Of a DNA stretch of 64,000 nucleotides, positions 26,537 to 35,860 are shown in pieces. Under the pieces are notes generated by a model that saw only the letters and a list, made by a program, of their open reading frames with translations, was not told the origin of the DNA and searched no databases. The position numbers and the translations under genes were made by a program. How positions within the stretch are numbered: position 1 is the stretch's first letter; every line of letters starts with the position of its first letter. This DNA comes from Streptomyces vinaceus (GTDB lineage: Bacteria; Actinomycetota; Actinomycetes; Streptomycetales; Streptomycetaceae): assembly GCF_008704935.1 (NCBI RefSeq), contig NZ_CP023692.1:4803001-4867000 (forward strand). Reading direction: 5' to 3'.

Positions 26537-27249
26537 CCGAACGGCTGTGCCTCGCCGACTCCGGGGAGGCGGCGGACCTCGCCGCCTTCCTGGGCCGGCT
26601 CGTGCACTACGACCGCGCCGCCGCTGTCCGTCTTCAGGCAGCCGGCGGCGCGGTCGCCGTCTTCGGCCGGCCGGCGTCGTTCGAGGTGCTGGCCATCCGC
26701 ACGGTGCGCCTGGCCGTGCCCGTCCCCCGCCCGCTGGACGTCACCGTCTCGGCCGGCGAGCTGCTGGAATCCGTGGACGAGGCCGCCGCGAGCGCCACCG
26801 TTCCCGCGCCGGTCACCGGCCCGCCGTGGACCGGGGTACTCCCGCCGCGCGGCGGCTGGCGGCAGCTGCCCGGGCTGCCGGGCCCCGAGGCGATACGGGC
26901 CGCCGTGAGCGCGTCCGTCGCCGAGTTCCGGGCCCGCGACGAAGCCCTTCCCCCGCAGCACCGCACCCGGTCCGAGCGGGACCGCATCGGCCGCGAGATC
27001 TGGTCCCGGACGCTGGGCGACACCGAGCTCCCGCTGCGCGCCGTGCACGCCGCGCAGTCCCTGGGCTTCCTGCGGCCGATCCGCTCGGCCGTGGCGAGCG
27101 GATCCGGCGCCCCCGGCGCCGCCCCCGATCCGGTGGCCCTGCTCGCCGCCGGCAGCTGGCTTCGGCTGCGCACTCCGTACGGGTCGATCGCGATGCGCCG
27201 CCCCGGCGGCACCGGGGGCCTGGGCGCCCTCCAGGTCAGGCCGCTCTAG
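26533..27249 (+). CDS. Conserved actinobacterial-type protein of unknown function
   Basis: 238 residues, no signal peptide or membrane helix. An N-terminal alpha/beta part (MTERLCLADSGEAADLAAFLGR) is followed by a Pro-rich middle (GPPWTGVLPPRGGWRQLPG) and a C-terminal helical part ending in LLAAGSWLRLRTPYGSIAMRR. I recognise no family. Its ATG overlaps the thioesterase stop, so the two products may work together. Codon bias is that of a real gene. No catalytic motif is evident. Confidence 0.65.
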   Translation: MTERLCLADSGEAADLAAFLGRLVHYDRAAAVRLQAAGGAVAVFGRPASFEVLAIRTVRLAVPVPRPLDVTVSAGELLESVDEAAASATVPAPVTGPPWTGVLPPRGGWRQLPGLPGPEAIRAAVSASVAEFRARDEALPPQHRTRSERDRIGREIWSRTLGDTELPLRAVHAAQSLGFLRPIRSAVASGSGAPGAAPDPVALLAAGSWLRLRTPYGSIAMRRPGGTGGLGALQVRPL

Positions 27250-27306
27250 TCCGGCCCGGCCCGGCGGCCCCGCCGCCCGCCCCTCCGCTTGCGGTTCCCG
27301 TACGGG

Positions 27307-27711
27307 TCATCCCGCGGTGTTGATCATCGAGGCGGCGGCGTACGTCAGGTACCGCCACAGCTGCGCTTCGAGCTCCGGGGCCAGGCCCAGCTCGTCCACC
27401 GCCACGCGCATGTGCCCGAGCCAGGCGTCGTGCGCCGCCGCGTCCACCTGGAACGGGGCGTGCCGCATCCGCAGGCGGGGGTGGCCGCGGTTCTCGCTGT
27501 ACGTGTTCGGGCCGCCCCAGTACTGCATCAGGAACAGGGCGAACCGCTCCTCGGCCGGGCCGAGGTCCTCCTCCGGGTACATCGGGCGCAGCAGCGGGTC
27601 CTGGGCGACCCCCTCGTAGAAGCGCCGCACCAGACGGCGGAAGGTCTCCTCGCCGCCCACCTGCTCGTAGAACGTCTGCTCCTGCACCGTGCCCCGCGGA
27701 ATCTCATTCAC
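27307..27711 (-). CDS. glbO: Truncated haemoglobin, group II (GlbO type)
   Basis: 134 residues, a 2-on-2 globin. TFYEQVGGEETFRRLVRRFY is the usual helix A/B start with distal residues. YWGGPNTYS covers the E-F region, and RMRHAPFQV holds the proximal His F8. A conserved Trp lies in the G helix (QLWRYL). Binds haem and O2/NO; it probably helps in respiration or NO detoxification. GTG at 27711; an ordinary ribosome site is not evident. Convergent with the preceding operon. Confidence 0.88.
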   Translation of the reverse strand: MNEIPRGTVQEQTFYEQVGGEETFRRLVRRFYEGVAQDPLLRPMYPEEDLGPAEERFALFLMQYWGGPNTYSENRGHPRLRMRHAPFQVDAAAHDAWLGHMRVAVDELGLAPELEAQLWRYLTYAAASMINTAG

Positions 27712-27826
27712 CTGACCATCGTCTCAGACGCCCGGACGGAGGACGGAGGTCTTAGGACCACCGTCCCGCGACCACGTTCGCCGACCACCGTTCGCCTCCC
27801 GGGCCCGGTCGCAGGAGAGTGGAGCC

Positions 27827-28849
27827 ATGGGTGCACACGCCGCTCGCCCCGCACGTCCCGCACACGGGTCCGGCACCGCGCAGGCCGCCGGGCCGCGGGA
27901 CCTGCGGGACGCCGCCCACGCCGCGCAGGTACGGGAGCTGACCGCCGCCGGGGTCCTGGAGGACCCCGCCTGGCGGGCCGCCTTCGCGGCGGTGCCCCGG
28001 CACGTCTTCGTCCCGTACTTCTTCACGGGCCGCGGAGCCGGCCACGAGCGGCTGTGGGGCGAGGATCCCGACCCTGCCCACCGCGCCCGCTGGCTGCGCG
28101 GGGTCTACGCCGACGCCCCGCTCCCCACCCGGCTGCGCGACGGCGAACTGGTCTCCTCCAGCAGCCAGCCGTCCCTGATGGCGAAGATGCTGCAGGCGCT
28201 GGAGGTCCGGGACGGGGACGACGTACTGGAGATCGGCACGGGCACCGGCTACACCGCCGCGCTGCTCAGCCACCGGCTCGGCGAGGAGCACGTCACCACG
28301 ATCGACCTCGACGAGGAGATCACCGAGTCGGCGCGGGCGCACCTGGCCCGGATCGGGTACCGGCCCACCGTGGTCACCGGCGACGGGGCGCGCGGCTGCC
28401 CCTCCCGCGCCCCCTTCGACCGGATCCTGGTGACCTGCACCCTGCCGCTGGTCCCGCACGCCTGGCTCGGCCAGTGCCGCCCCGGGGCGCGGATCCTGGC
28501 CCCGCTGTCGACGGGGCTGATCGCGCTGACGGTCCGCGACGCGGACTTCGCCGAGGGCCGCTTCCTGCACACCTCGGCGTACTTCGTCCCGCTGCGCGGG
28601 GCCACGGCCTCGCCGACCGCGCCCGGGGAGGCCTCGTACGGGCTCCCGTACGAGCTGGTGGAGAACGAGCGGTTCCAGTTCATGCTCGTCCTGACGGCCG
28701 GCGCGCTGCACCCGCGCGAGGCGCTGGACCTGTGGCGCGGTGAGGGCCGGCCGGGCCGCGAGCGCTTCGGGGTCACGGTCAGCGCCGAGGGGCAGTGGTC
28801 CTGGCTCGACGACCCCCAGGGCCCGTACGTATGGCCGCTGGGGGAGTGA
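27827..28849 (+). CDS. Protein-L-isoaspartate O-methyltransferase-like methyltransferase
   Basis: 340 residues. After an Ala-rich N-terminus comes the PCMT fold: SSSSQPSLMAKML (110-122, the family substrate loop), SAM motif VLEIGTGTGY (133-142) and TTIDLDEE. The C-terminal 130 residues are longer than in E. coli Pcm, as in the actinobacterial branch often linked to RiPP (fxLD-type) or orphan methylation. Target unknown: protein repair or peptide modification are both possible. The ATG follows AGGAG. Convergent with the FHA gene. Confidence 0.78.
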   Translation: MGAHAARPARPAHGSGTAQAAGPRDLRDAAHAAQVRELTAAGVLEDPAWRAAFAAVPRHVFVPYFFTGRGAGHERLWGEDPDPAHRARWLRGVYADAPLPTRLRDGELVSSSSQPSLMAKMLQALEVRDGDDVLEIGTGTGYTAALLSHRLGEEHVTTIDLDEEITESARAHLARIGYRPTVVTGDGARGCPSRAPFDRILVTCTLPLVPHAWLGQCRPGARILAPLSTGLIALTVRDADFAEGRFLHTSAYFVPLRGATASPTAPGEASYGLPYELVENERFQFMLVLTAGALHPREALDLWRGEGRPGRERFGVTVSAEGQWSWLDDPQGPYVWPLGE

Positions 28850-28869
28850 GGCGTAAGACCCCGGCCCCG

Positions 28870-29955
28870 TTACCCGCGGCGGATCGTGATCGTGGTCCAG
28901 GCGCCCACGTGGACCCGGTCGCCGTCGGCGAGGGGCACCGGGACGTAGGGCTGGATCGGTTCCTCGCCGCCGTTGATGGTGGTGCCGTTGGTGGAGTTCT
29001 GGTCCACGACCGCCCAGCTGAGGTCGGGCTGCTGGACCAGCACGGCGTGCTGGTGGGAGACGCCCGGGTCCTCCGGGGGCACCGACAGGTCGATGTCGGG
29101 GGACTCGCCCGTGGAGGCGCGGCGGCGGCCGATGGTGATCTGGCCGCCGGAGAGCGGGAGGTGCTGCTCCGGGGCGTACGCGGGCAGGTTGAGCCCGGCC
29201 GCCTCGGGGCCGCTGCGCTGCATCATCGCCATGAAGTACGAGCGGTCGGGGCCGATCGTCGCGCTCCACGCGCCGGTGCTCTGGGGCGGGAACGGCTGCT
29301 GGTGCTGCTGGGGGGCCTGCTGCTGCTGAGCCTGCTGCTGAGCCTGCTGCGGCTGGTGCTGCTGGTACTCGTGCTGCGGCTGCTGCTGGTACTCGGACTG
29401 CTGGTACTCCCGGGGCGGCGGCGGGGGCTGCTGCCGGTACTGCTGCTGAGCCTGGCCCTGTGCCTGGTGCTGCTCGTGCGCCGGAGGCGGCAGCAGCCAG
29501 TCGTCCTCGCGCTGGAGCGGCTCGGCCGGCCGGTTGACCCGGGACGGCCGGGAGCCCTGGTATTCGAAGGGGTCCTGGGAGAACGGCGCCGAGGCGGGCA
29601 TCTGCGGCGGTGCGGGCGGCGGAGGAGGAGGAGGCGGCGGGGTGGCCCCGGAGCCGTTCCCGTTCCCGCCCGCGGCCCCCGCGTCCGTGCCCTGCGGCGC
29701 GAGCGGCGTGTACGAGGTCGCCGAGCGCGTCAGGAAGTTGTACCGGCACTCCTCGCAGAACGGGGCCATGGCCTCGCGCGGGGTCCGGCACTGCGGGCAG
29801 AGCTCCGCCTGGGCGGTCGGCTCACCGGCGGTGGGAGGGTAGCCGTAGCCGTAGGAGGGCGCCGCGGGCGCGCCGGAGGCGGCAGCCATGCGGTGGCCGC
29901 AGACCTCGCACCAGTCGTCGGAGGCGGACTGGTGCCCGTTCGGGCAGGTCGGCAT
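28870..29955 (-). CDS. FHA-domain protein with two zinc-ribbon-like motifs and a Gln-rich linker
   Basis: 361 residues. Two short Cys motifs (CPNGH...CEVCGH near the start and CPQC...CEEC at about residues 53-70) probably bind zinc. A Pro tract and a long Gln/Pro-rich linker follow, then a C-terminal FHA domain (about 265-350) with IGRRR, VSHQHA and NSTNGT, the phosphothreonine-binding motifs. It should read phosphothreonine marks made by the upstream PknG. It lacks the N-terminal TT-type phosphosite of mycobacterial GarA that I would look for. ATG 29955 has GGGGGAAGAG before it and gives a clean Zn motif start; an ATG 30 bp upstream is less likely. Last gene of the pknG operon. Confidence 0.85.
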   Translation of the reverse strand: MPTCPNGHQSASDDWCEVCGHRMAAASGAPAAPSYGYGYPPTAGEPTAQAELCPQCRTPREAMAPFCEECRYNFLTRSATSYTPLAPQGTDAGAAGGNGNGSGATPPPPPPPPPAPPQMPASAPFSQDPFEYQGSRPSRVNRPAEPLQREDDWLLPPPAHEQHQAQGQAQQQYRQQPPPPPREYQQSEYQQQPQHEYQQHQPQQAQQQAQQQQAPQQHQQPFPPQSTGAWSATIGPDRSYFMAMMQRSGPEAAGLNLPAYAPEQHLPLSGGQITIGRRRASTGESPDIDLSVPPEDPGVSHQHAVLVQQPDLSWAVVDQNSTNGTTINGGEEPIQPYVPVPLADGDRVHVGAWTTITIRRG

Positions 29956-30018
29956 GGCGGCTCTTCCCCCTTCAGCCTGCGTCATCGCGTCAGGTCTTCT
30001 CAGGTCTCTCAGGTGGTC

Positions 30019-31344
30019 TCAGGACTTCTTCACACGGACGGTCTGGATCGAACGCGTTTCGAGGGTCATCTCGTCGGCATCCGCGACCTTCGCCTTCAGC
30101 CGCACAGTACCCGCCGCCGCATCGACGACATCCACCACCTTCGCGAGCAGTTTGGCCGTGTCCGCGTTTCCGGAGGCACTGGCCAGCTGCACAGCACGGC
30201 CGAGCTTGGCCGTGGCGCCGCCGACATCGCCCAGTTTGCGCGCTTCCAGGCCCTGTTGGATAGCCTGCGCGAGTTCCGCCTGTCCCGTGTAGTGGGCGAC
30301 CTGCGGATTGATGGCGGTGGAAGCGGCCAGATCGTCCGTCCACACGGCCCGTACGAGTCCCTGTGCGAGCGTGGCCGGCGGCTCGCCCGGCGCGGCGGGC
30401 AGCAGGAGCGTGGCCCGGGCGGCCAGCATCTCCTGCCCGACGGAGGCGGCTGGGACCCGGACGCACACGTGGTACTCGCGGGATTCGTCGCCCCAGGACC
30501 CGGTCGGGTAGTCGCCGGCGCGCGGGCCCGCCTCGCTGCGGCGGTCGGTCAGGTCCTGGACGGTGGGCGCGACCTGCTTGACGTACTGGATCTCCACGCC
30601 GACCGGGGTCCACAGGCGCAGTGCGACGTCCGCGACCTCCTTGCCCATGACGTTCTCCATCATGAGCGTGAAGTCCTCGCTCAGGTGCGCCGGATCGGCC
30701 ACGATGTCGGCCGAGCCGAGCAGGGCGCTCGCGATGCCGGTGACCTCCTTGACCTCCCAGTCGGTCCCCACCCCGCGGGCGTCGCAGGTGAAGCGGCCGA
30801 CGCAGGCCTCCAGGGTGGCGCGCAGGACGGCCGGGTCCTCGTGCTCGTTGCGGCCGTCGGTGAGCAGGATGCCGTGCCGGATGGTCGCGGCGGACCCGCG
30901 CAGCAGGCCGTCGGCGAGCCGCAGCCAGGTGCCGATGGCGGTGCCGCCGCCGGAACTCAGGGACCGCAGGGACTCCTTGGCCTGGGCGCGGGTGGCCGCG
31001 TCGGCCACGGCGAGGCGCCCCTGGCCGGGGTAGACCTCCTTGGCCACGTGCGTGCCCGCGATGACGGCGAACGAGGTGCCGTCGCGCAGGGTGTCGATCG
31101 CGGCGGCGGTGGCCTCGCGGGCGCCGCGCATCTTGTCCGGCGGGTACTCCATGGAGCCCGAGCAGTCCACCATGATCACGACGGCGGCCGAGCCCCGGTC
31201 GGCCGCCGCGCGGGTGGCGGTGGCGCCGCCCGTGGACGTGACGGTGACGATGGCGTGGACGTCCCGCCCGCCCTCGGGGAGGAACTCGTTCTGGTACACC
31301 TCCACGCTGAAGCGCGGGGCGCTCGGCTTGGCGAAGTTCGCCAT
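30019..31344 (-). CDS. VWA-domain protein
   Basis: 441 residues, no signal peptide. A beta N-terminus leads into a von Willebrand A domain with the MIDAS motif DCSGS (Asp60, Ser62, Ser64), the later GGGTAIG Thr and LLTDGRNE Asp. The C-terminal part is helical and TPR-like (about 370-420) and ends in a small beta segment. This is probably an intracellular adaptor that binds metal-dependent partners. It lies between the FHA gene (63 bp) and the PP2C gene (43 bp), pointing to a role in the same phospho-signalling system. AGGAG precedes the ATG. Confidence 0.82.
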   Translation of the reverse strand: MANFAKPSAPRFSVEVYQNEFLPEGGRDVHAIVTVTSTGGATATRAAADRGSAAVVIMVDCSGSMEYPPDKMRGAREATAAAIDTLRDGTSFAVIAGTHVAKEVYPGQGRLAVADAATRAQAKESLRSLSSGGGTAIGTWLRLADGLLRGSAATIRHGILLTDGRNEHEDPAVLRATLEACVGRFTCDARGVGTDWEVKEVTGIASALLGSADIVADPAHLSEDFTLMMENVMGKEVADVALRLWTPVGVEIQYVKQVAPTVQDLTDRRSEAGPRAGDYPTGSWGDESREYHVCVRVPAASVGQEMLAARATLLLPAAPGEPPATLAQGLVRAVWTDDLAASTAINPQVAHYTGQAELAQAIQQGLEARKLGDVGGATAKLGRAVQLASASGNADTAKLLAKVVDVVDAAAGTVRLKAKVADADEMTLETRSIQTVRVKKS

Positions 31345-31387
31345 CGACTGGACTCCTAGGAGAGGACGGGCGTGCGGGGCGGGCGGA

Positions 31388-32980
31388 TCAGGGCTGAGGG
31401 CGTGCTTCCCTCTCCGCCCGTGCTTCCGTTTCCGGTTCCGCTTGCGGGACGGCGGAGGCCGCCGCGACCGGGGCCGCGGGGCCGGCCGGTGCGGCGAACG
31501 GGACCACGGCCACGGTGACGTTGTCGTGGCCGCCCCCGTCGAGGGCGTGCCCCACCAGGACCTGCGCGCTGTGCAGCGGGCGCGAGGCGGCGTCCGCGGG
31601 CAGCACCTGGGCCATCTCCTGCGCGGACTCGGCGTAGTTCCACAGGCCGTCGGTGCAGACGACCACCACGCCCGGGTGGTCCGGCTTGAAGCTGGCGGTG
31701 TGCGGTTCCAGGTCGTACGCGTCGGCCCCGAGCCAGCCGGTGATGGCGTGGGCCCGGACGTCGGCGTAGGCCTCGGCCTCGCCCATCAGCCCGGCGGCGA
31801 CCATCTGGGCCGCCCAGGAGTCGTCCTCGGTGAGGCGGCGGGCCAGCGCGCCCCGGTCGTCCGGGACCCAGTACGCGCGGCTGTCGCCGACCCAGCCGAT
31901 GGTCAGCACCTCGCCGCTGACGACGGCGCCGACCAGGGTGCAGGCGGGGGCGTTCTGCGCGCCCGGCACCTCCGGGGCCAGGGCGTTCACGGCGGCGGCC
32001 GCGGCCAGGATGGCGTCGTGCATGGCCTCCTGGGGGTGGGCGCCGCGCGGGAGCGCTTCGAGCAGGGCCTCGTTGGCGGCGGCGGCCGCCGCGGCCGACG
32101 CCTCGTCGGGGCGGCTGGCGGAGGAGACGCCGTCGCAGACGATGGCCACCGTGGCGGCCGATCCGTCGGGCAGCGCGGTGGCCGCCACCGCGAACGAGTC
32201 CTCGTTGCGGTGGTGGCGCAGCCCCCGGTCGCTGACGGCGGCGACGCTGCCGAGCTCCTCCTCCAGGTGGTCCCGCTCGCGGGGCTGGGCGTGCCCGCAG
32301 TGCTCGCAGTACCCGTCGGTGTCGACCCGCCCGGCCCGGCAGGCCACGCAGGTCTTCCCGCCGTCGCCGCCCGCGGGACCGCTGCCCTGCGCGCCCGCGG
32401 CGTACGGGTCCTCGTGGCCGGGACCGGCGCCGCCGTACGGGGCTTCGGCCGCGCCCCAGGGGGTGCCCTCGGGCGGGGTCGGGGTGGTGCCGGGCCGGTC
32501 GTGGCGGATCTCGCCGCCGCCGTACGCCGGCTCGGGCGCGCTGCCGTACGCCGGGGAGGGGGTCCCGTACGAGGACCCCTGCGGCGGTACGGGGGCCGCC
32601 TCGGCGGCGGGCGCGGGGGCCGGCGGCGGTGGCGGGGCGGGGGCCGGGTCCGGGATCAGGCCGGGCCGTTCCCCGGGCCCGGCGGTGGCCGGCTCCGCCG
32701 CTGCGGACGCCTGTGCGGACCAGCCGCCGGTGTCACCGACCAGCGTGGGCGCCGCTCCGGCGGCGACACTGCCCCACCCGGGCGCGGGCTCCGCGAGGAC
32801 GTAGCCCCCGGTCGGGCCGGACGGCGGGGCCGGGAGCGTCGGGATCGGGAGCGTCGGATCGTCCCGGGACACGGGAGGGGAGGCGGCGGACACGGGCGAG
32901 CCGCAGACACCGCAGAAACGGTCACCCTCCTCAAGGGGCTCCGCGCAGCTGGGGCAGCCAGACGGCCGATGCATCGACAT
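31388..32980 (-). CDS. PP2C-type Ser/Thr protein phosphatase with N-terminal zinc ribbon
   Basis: About 530 residues. A zinc ribbon (CPSC...CGVCG, about 8-27), a long Pro/Gly/Ala-rich linker, a second CxxC pair (CVACRAG...CEHCGH) and a C-terminal PPM phosphatase domain (about 250-500) follow in order. Metal-binding residues are visible: RNEDSF, VCDGVS, GDSRAYW, CTDGLWN and GGHDNVT. Likely opposes PknG on shared substrates. It starts immediately after pknG; GTG 32983, ATG 32980 and ATG 32974 are all possible. The zinc ribbons resemble those in PknG and the FHA protein, perhaps a shared docking mode. Confidence 0.87.
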   Translation of the reverse strand: MSMHRPSGCPSCAEPLEEGDRFCGVCGSPVSAASPPVSRDDPTLPIPTLPAPPSGPTGGYVLAEPAPGWGSVAAGAAPTLVGDTGGWSAQASAAAEPATAGPGERPGLIPDPAPAPPPPPAPAPAAEAAPVPPQGSSYGTPSPAYGSAPEPAYGGGEIRHDRPGTTPTPPEGTPWGAAEAPYGGAGPGHEDPYAAGAQGSGPAGGDGGKTCVACRAGRVDTDGYCEHCGHAQPRERDHLEEELGSVAAVSDRGLRHHRNEDSFAVAATALPDGSAATVAIVCDGVSSASRPDEASAAAAAAANEALLEALPRGAHPQEAMHDAILAAAAAVNALAPEVPGAQNAPACTLVGAVVSGEVLTIGWVGDSRAYWVPDDRGALARRLTEDDSWAAQMVAAGLMGEAEAYADVRAHAITGWLGADAYDLEPHTASFKPDHPGVVVVCTDGLWNYAESAQEMAQVLPADAASRPLHSAQVLVGHALDGGGHDNVTVAVVPFAAPAGPAAPVAAASAVPQAEPETEARAEREARPQP

Positions 32981-32983
32981 CAC

Positions 32984-35860
32984 TCACACCCACGTCCGGG
33001 GACGGAAACGGTTTGCCCGCTCCACCAGTTCGATCCTGTCCTCGCCCCGCTGCGCCAGCCGCGCGAGCACGCGGTACGAGCGCTCCAGCCCGAAGCGCAG
33101 GCCCCGCTCGTCCAGTTGACAGCCGAGCAGCGAGGTCCGGCCGGGGTCGGAACCCCGGCTACCCGACAGTACCCAGTCCAGGGCCGAGCCCAGAACCTCG
33201 GTCGACAGCCGTTCGCGGCGGACCGCGTCCAGCCCGACCCGCTCCAGGGCCTCCACCTGCGCGGCAGCCGCCGCAAGATCCGGAAGCAGGGACTCCTCGG
33301 GAGACCGGTCGCGCAGGCGTGCCCGTACCGCCGCCACCCGTGCGGCGGTGTAGTGGATCGAGGCCTCGGGCACGGACTCCAGCGTGCGCACCGCTCCGGC
33401 CCGGTCGCCCGCGGCGAGCTGGACGCGGGCCAGCCCGAAGGCGGCGCTCACGAACCCCGGGTCGGTGATCCAGACCAGCCGGTAGTACTCGGCGGCGTTG
33501 TCCAACTGCCCCAGGATCTCCGCGCACAGGCCCAGCGCCAGCTTCGGCGCGGGCTCGCCCGGGAAGGCGTCGTAGATCGCGTCGAAGGACAGGGCCGCTA
33601 TCGCATCGTCCCCGGTGGCCAGCGAGGCGATCCCGCGGGCCCACACCACCCGCCAGTCGTCCGGATGCCGGCCTTCCAGATCGGCCAGGGCGGCTCCGGC
33701 CGCGGCCAGTTCGCCGAGCTCCAGGCGGGCCCGCAGCTCGCGCAGCCGCAGCTCGGCCGAGTCGGTGGGCGCCGAGTGCAGGGCGCCCATCAGGTCGCCC
33801 GGTGCGGTGGCCAGCAGTCCGGCCAGGAAGCCCGCGTTGGGGTCGCCCGGATCCACCAGCGGCACCGGCAGGGCCAGCGCCATGTCCCGGGCGTCCGGCG
33901 CGGCCAGTCCGGCGGCCAGTTCCGCGGGGCGTACGCCGCCCGGGGCGGGCATCGGCGCCGGCGGCCGTACCGCGGCAGCCCCCGCAGGCGCCTGCCGGGG
34001 AGCGGGCACCGGGGCCTGCCACGAGGCCCCGCCGGCCCGGTGCGTCGCCGTGGTCCCGAGCGGCGCCGGGAGGGCCCCCGCCCCGGAGCCGGCGGGCGGA
34101 GCCCCGGCAGCCTGACCCGGAGCCCCGGCAGCCTGACCCGGAGCCAGGACCTGACCCGGACCCGGGACCTGACCCGGACCCGGGACCTGACCCGGACCCG
34201 GGACCGGAGCCTGACCCGGAGCCGCCGGGACCGCCGCCGACCCGGGCCGACGTCCGAGCCCGAGCCCACGCCCGAGCCGGCGCCCGCCCGCCGCGGGTGC
34301 GGTGACCGCCCGCGCGCCCAGCCGGGACACCTCGGCCCCGGCCACGTCGGCGAACAGCCGGGTGTCCGGAACCCGCAGCTCCGGCCCGAAGAGCGTGGAC
34401 AGCTGCGGCCGCGGCCGGCCCGTCTGGAGCGCGACCACCTCCCGCAGCACGCCCGTCAGCTGGTCCGCCATCTCCTGCGCGGACGAGAACCGCCGCCCCG
34501 GATCCGGATCCGTAGCCCGGACCAGCAGCCGGTAGAACGACTCGTACCGCCCGAACACCTCGATGTGCTCCGGATCCGGCAGCGAATCCACGAACACGTT
34601 CGTGTAGCCCTGGAAGTCGAAGGTCAGGACGGCCAGCGTCCGCGCCACCGTGTACAGGTCGGAGGCGACCGAGGGGCCGAGCTCGGCCACCTCCGGCGCC
34701 TGGTAGCCCACCGTGCCGTAGATGGCCGACTCCTCGTCGTCCATCCGGCGCACTGCGCCCATGTCGATCAGTTTCAGCTGGTCCTGCTGCTGGATCGCGT
34801 TGTCGACCTTGAAGTCGCAGTACAGGAGGTTCCTGCTGTGCAGGTGGCCGAGCGCCTCCAGCGCCTCGATCCCGTACGCGCAGGCCTGCTCCACCGGCAG
34901 CGGATCGCGCCGGCCGTCGGGCCTGCGCCGCTCGTTCGCTATCTCCTTCAGCGATTTGCCGCCGACGTACTCCATGACGATGTACCCGTCCAGCGACCCC
35001 GTCCGCTGGTCCAGGTGCTCCACGAAGTTGTAGATCCGCACGATGTTGGAGTGCTCGATCTCCGCGAGGAACCGCCGCTCCGAGATCGCCGCGGCCATCG
35101 CGTCCTGGTCCCCGGTGTCCAGCAGGCCCTTGAGCACCACCCACCGGTCAGAGACGGCCCGGTCCACCGCCAGGTACACCCAGCCCAGGCCGCCGTGGGC
35201 CAGGCAGCCCGCCACCTCGTACTGGCCGTGCACGACCTCGCCCGCGCGCAGCTTGGGCACGAAGGAGTACGGGTGCCCGCACTTGGTGCAGAACCCCTCG
35301 GTCCGCCCCGGCCGGTCCCCGCGCGAGCGGCCCACCGGAGCCCCGCAGTCCGAACGCGAGCAGAACCGCTTGCGCTCGGGCACCTCCGGGTTCTCCAGCA
35401 CCGCCGCCGAGGGATCCGGACGCGGTACCTCCGGGACGTTGACCAGCCCGGCGCCCAGCCGGCTGCGCCCCGAGGGCCCGGCCGCCGAACCCGAACTGCG
35501 CACCGACACCGAGCGGCTGGACGCGGCGCCCGGCAGGGAGCGCGAGAGCCGGCCCGACACCGAGCGGCGCGAGGAGGAGGAGCGCGAGGACCGCGAGGAG
35601 CGCGCCGAGGCCGACGTCGACCCCGAACGGCCGGACCGGCCCGAGCCGGGCGAGCCCTGCGACCCGTGGGATCCCCGCGAGTCGGGGTACCGGGCCGCGC
35701 TCGTCATCCCCGTCGGCGGCGACACCAGCTCCTCCGCGCCCGCCGCGACGGAGCCGATCGGCGCCAGACCGCAGGTGTCGCAGTACAGCTCGCCGCCGCC
35801 CATGTCCTCGTACGACCCCGGGCAGCCGGGGCGGACGCACGCGGTTCCGACCGGACTCAT
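32984..35860 (-). CDS. pknG: Serine/threonine protein kinase PknG
   Basis: 958 residues, cytosolic. Order: an N-terminal Cys cluster (C8, C13, C27, C30), a Ser/Arg-rich low-complexity segment (about 60-135), a rubredoxin-like site (CSRSDC 167-172, CTKC 191-194), the kinase domain (glycine loop GGLGWVY 223-229, Lys244, catalytic Asp349 in YCDFKVDN, DMG at 366-368), a Gly-Pro-Gln repeat linker, then TPR repeats. This is the PknG plan of mycobacteria, where it controls glutamate/2-oxoglutarate flux through an FHA protein. The extra Cys cluster and Ser/Arg segment extend the usual N-terminus. ATG 35860 overlaps the previous stop (ATGA). Confidence 0.93.
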   Translation of the reverse strand: MSPVGTACVRPGCPGSYEDMGGGELYCDTCGLAPIGSVAAGAEELVSPPTGMTSAARYPDSRGSHGSQGSPGSGRSGRSGSTSASARSSRSSRSSSSRRSVSGRLSRSLPGAASSRSVSVRSSGSAAGPSGRSRLGAGLVNVPEVPRPDPSAAVLENPEVPERKRFCSRSDCGAPVGRSRGDRPGRTEGFCTKCGHPYSFVPKLRAGEVVHGQYEVAGCLAHGGLGWVYLAVDRAVSDRWVVLKGLLDTGDQDAMAAAISERRFLAEIEHSNIVRIYNFVEHLDQRTGSLDGYIVMEYVGGKSLKEIANERRRPDGRRDPLPVEQACAYGIEALEALGHLHSRNLLYCDFKVDNAIQQQDQLKLIDMGAVRRMDDEESAIYGTVGYQAPEVAELGPSVASDLYTVARTLAVLTFDFQGYTNVFVDSLPDPEHIEVFGRYESFYRLLVRATDPDPGRRFSSAQEMADQLTGVLREVVALQTGRPRPQLSTLFGPELRVPDTRLFADVAGAEVSRLGARAVTAPAAGGRRLGRGLGLGRRPGSAAVPAAPGQAPVPGPGQVPGPGQVPGPGQVLAPGQAAGAPGQAAGAPPAGSGAGALPAPLGTTATHRAGGASWQAPVPAPRQAPAGAAAVRPPAPMPAPGGVRPAELAAGLAAPDARDMALALPVPLVDPGDPNAGFLAGLLATAPGDLMGALHSAPTDSAELRLRELRARLELGELAAAGAALADLEGRHPDDWRVVWARGIASLATGDDAIAALSFDAIYDAFPGEPAPKLALGLCAEILGQLDNAAEYYRLVWITDPGFVSAAFGLARVQLAAGDRAGAVRTLESVPEASIHYTAARVAAVRARLRDRSPEESLLPDLAAAAAQVEALERVGLDAVRRERLSTEVLGSALDWVLSGSRGSDPGRTSLLGCQLDERGLRFGLERSYRVLARLAQRGEDRIELVERANRFRPRTWV
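34099..34200. repeat. In-frame tandem repeats in the pknG linker
   Basis: Two copies of a 21-bp unit (34099-34119, 34120-34140) and three perfect copies of an 18-bp unit (34147-34200). They encode PGQAAGA and GPGQVP repeats between the kinase and TPR regions. Confidence 0.9.
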
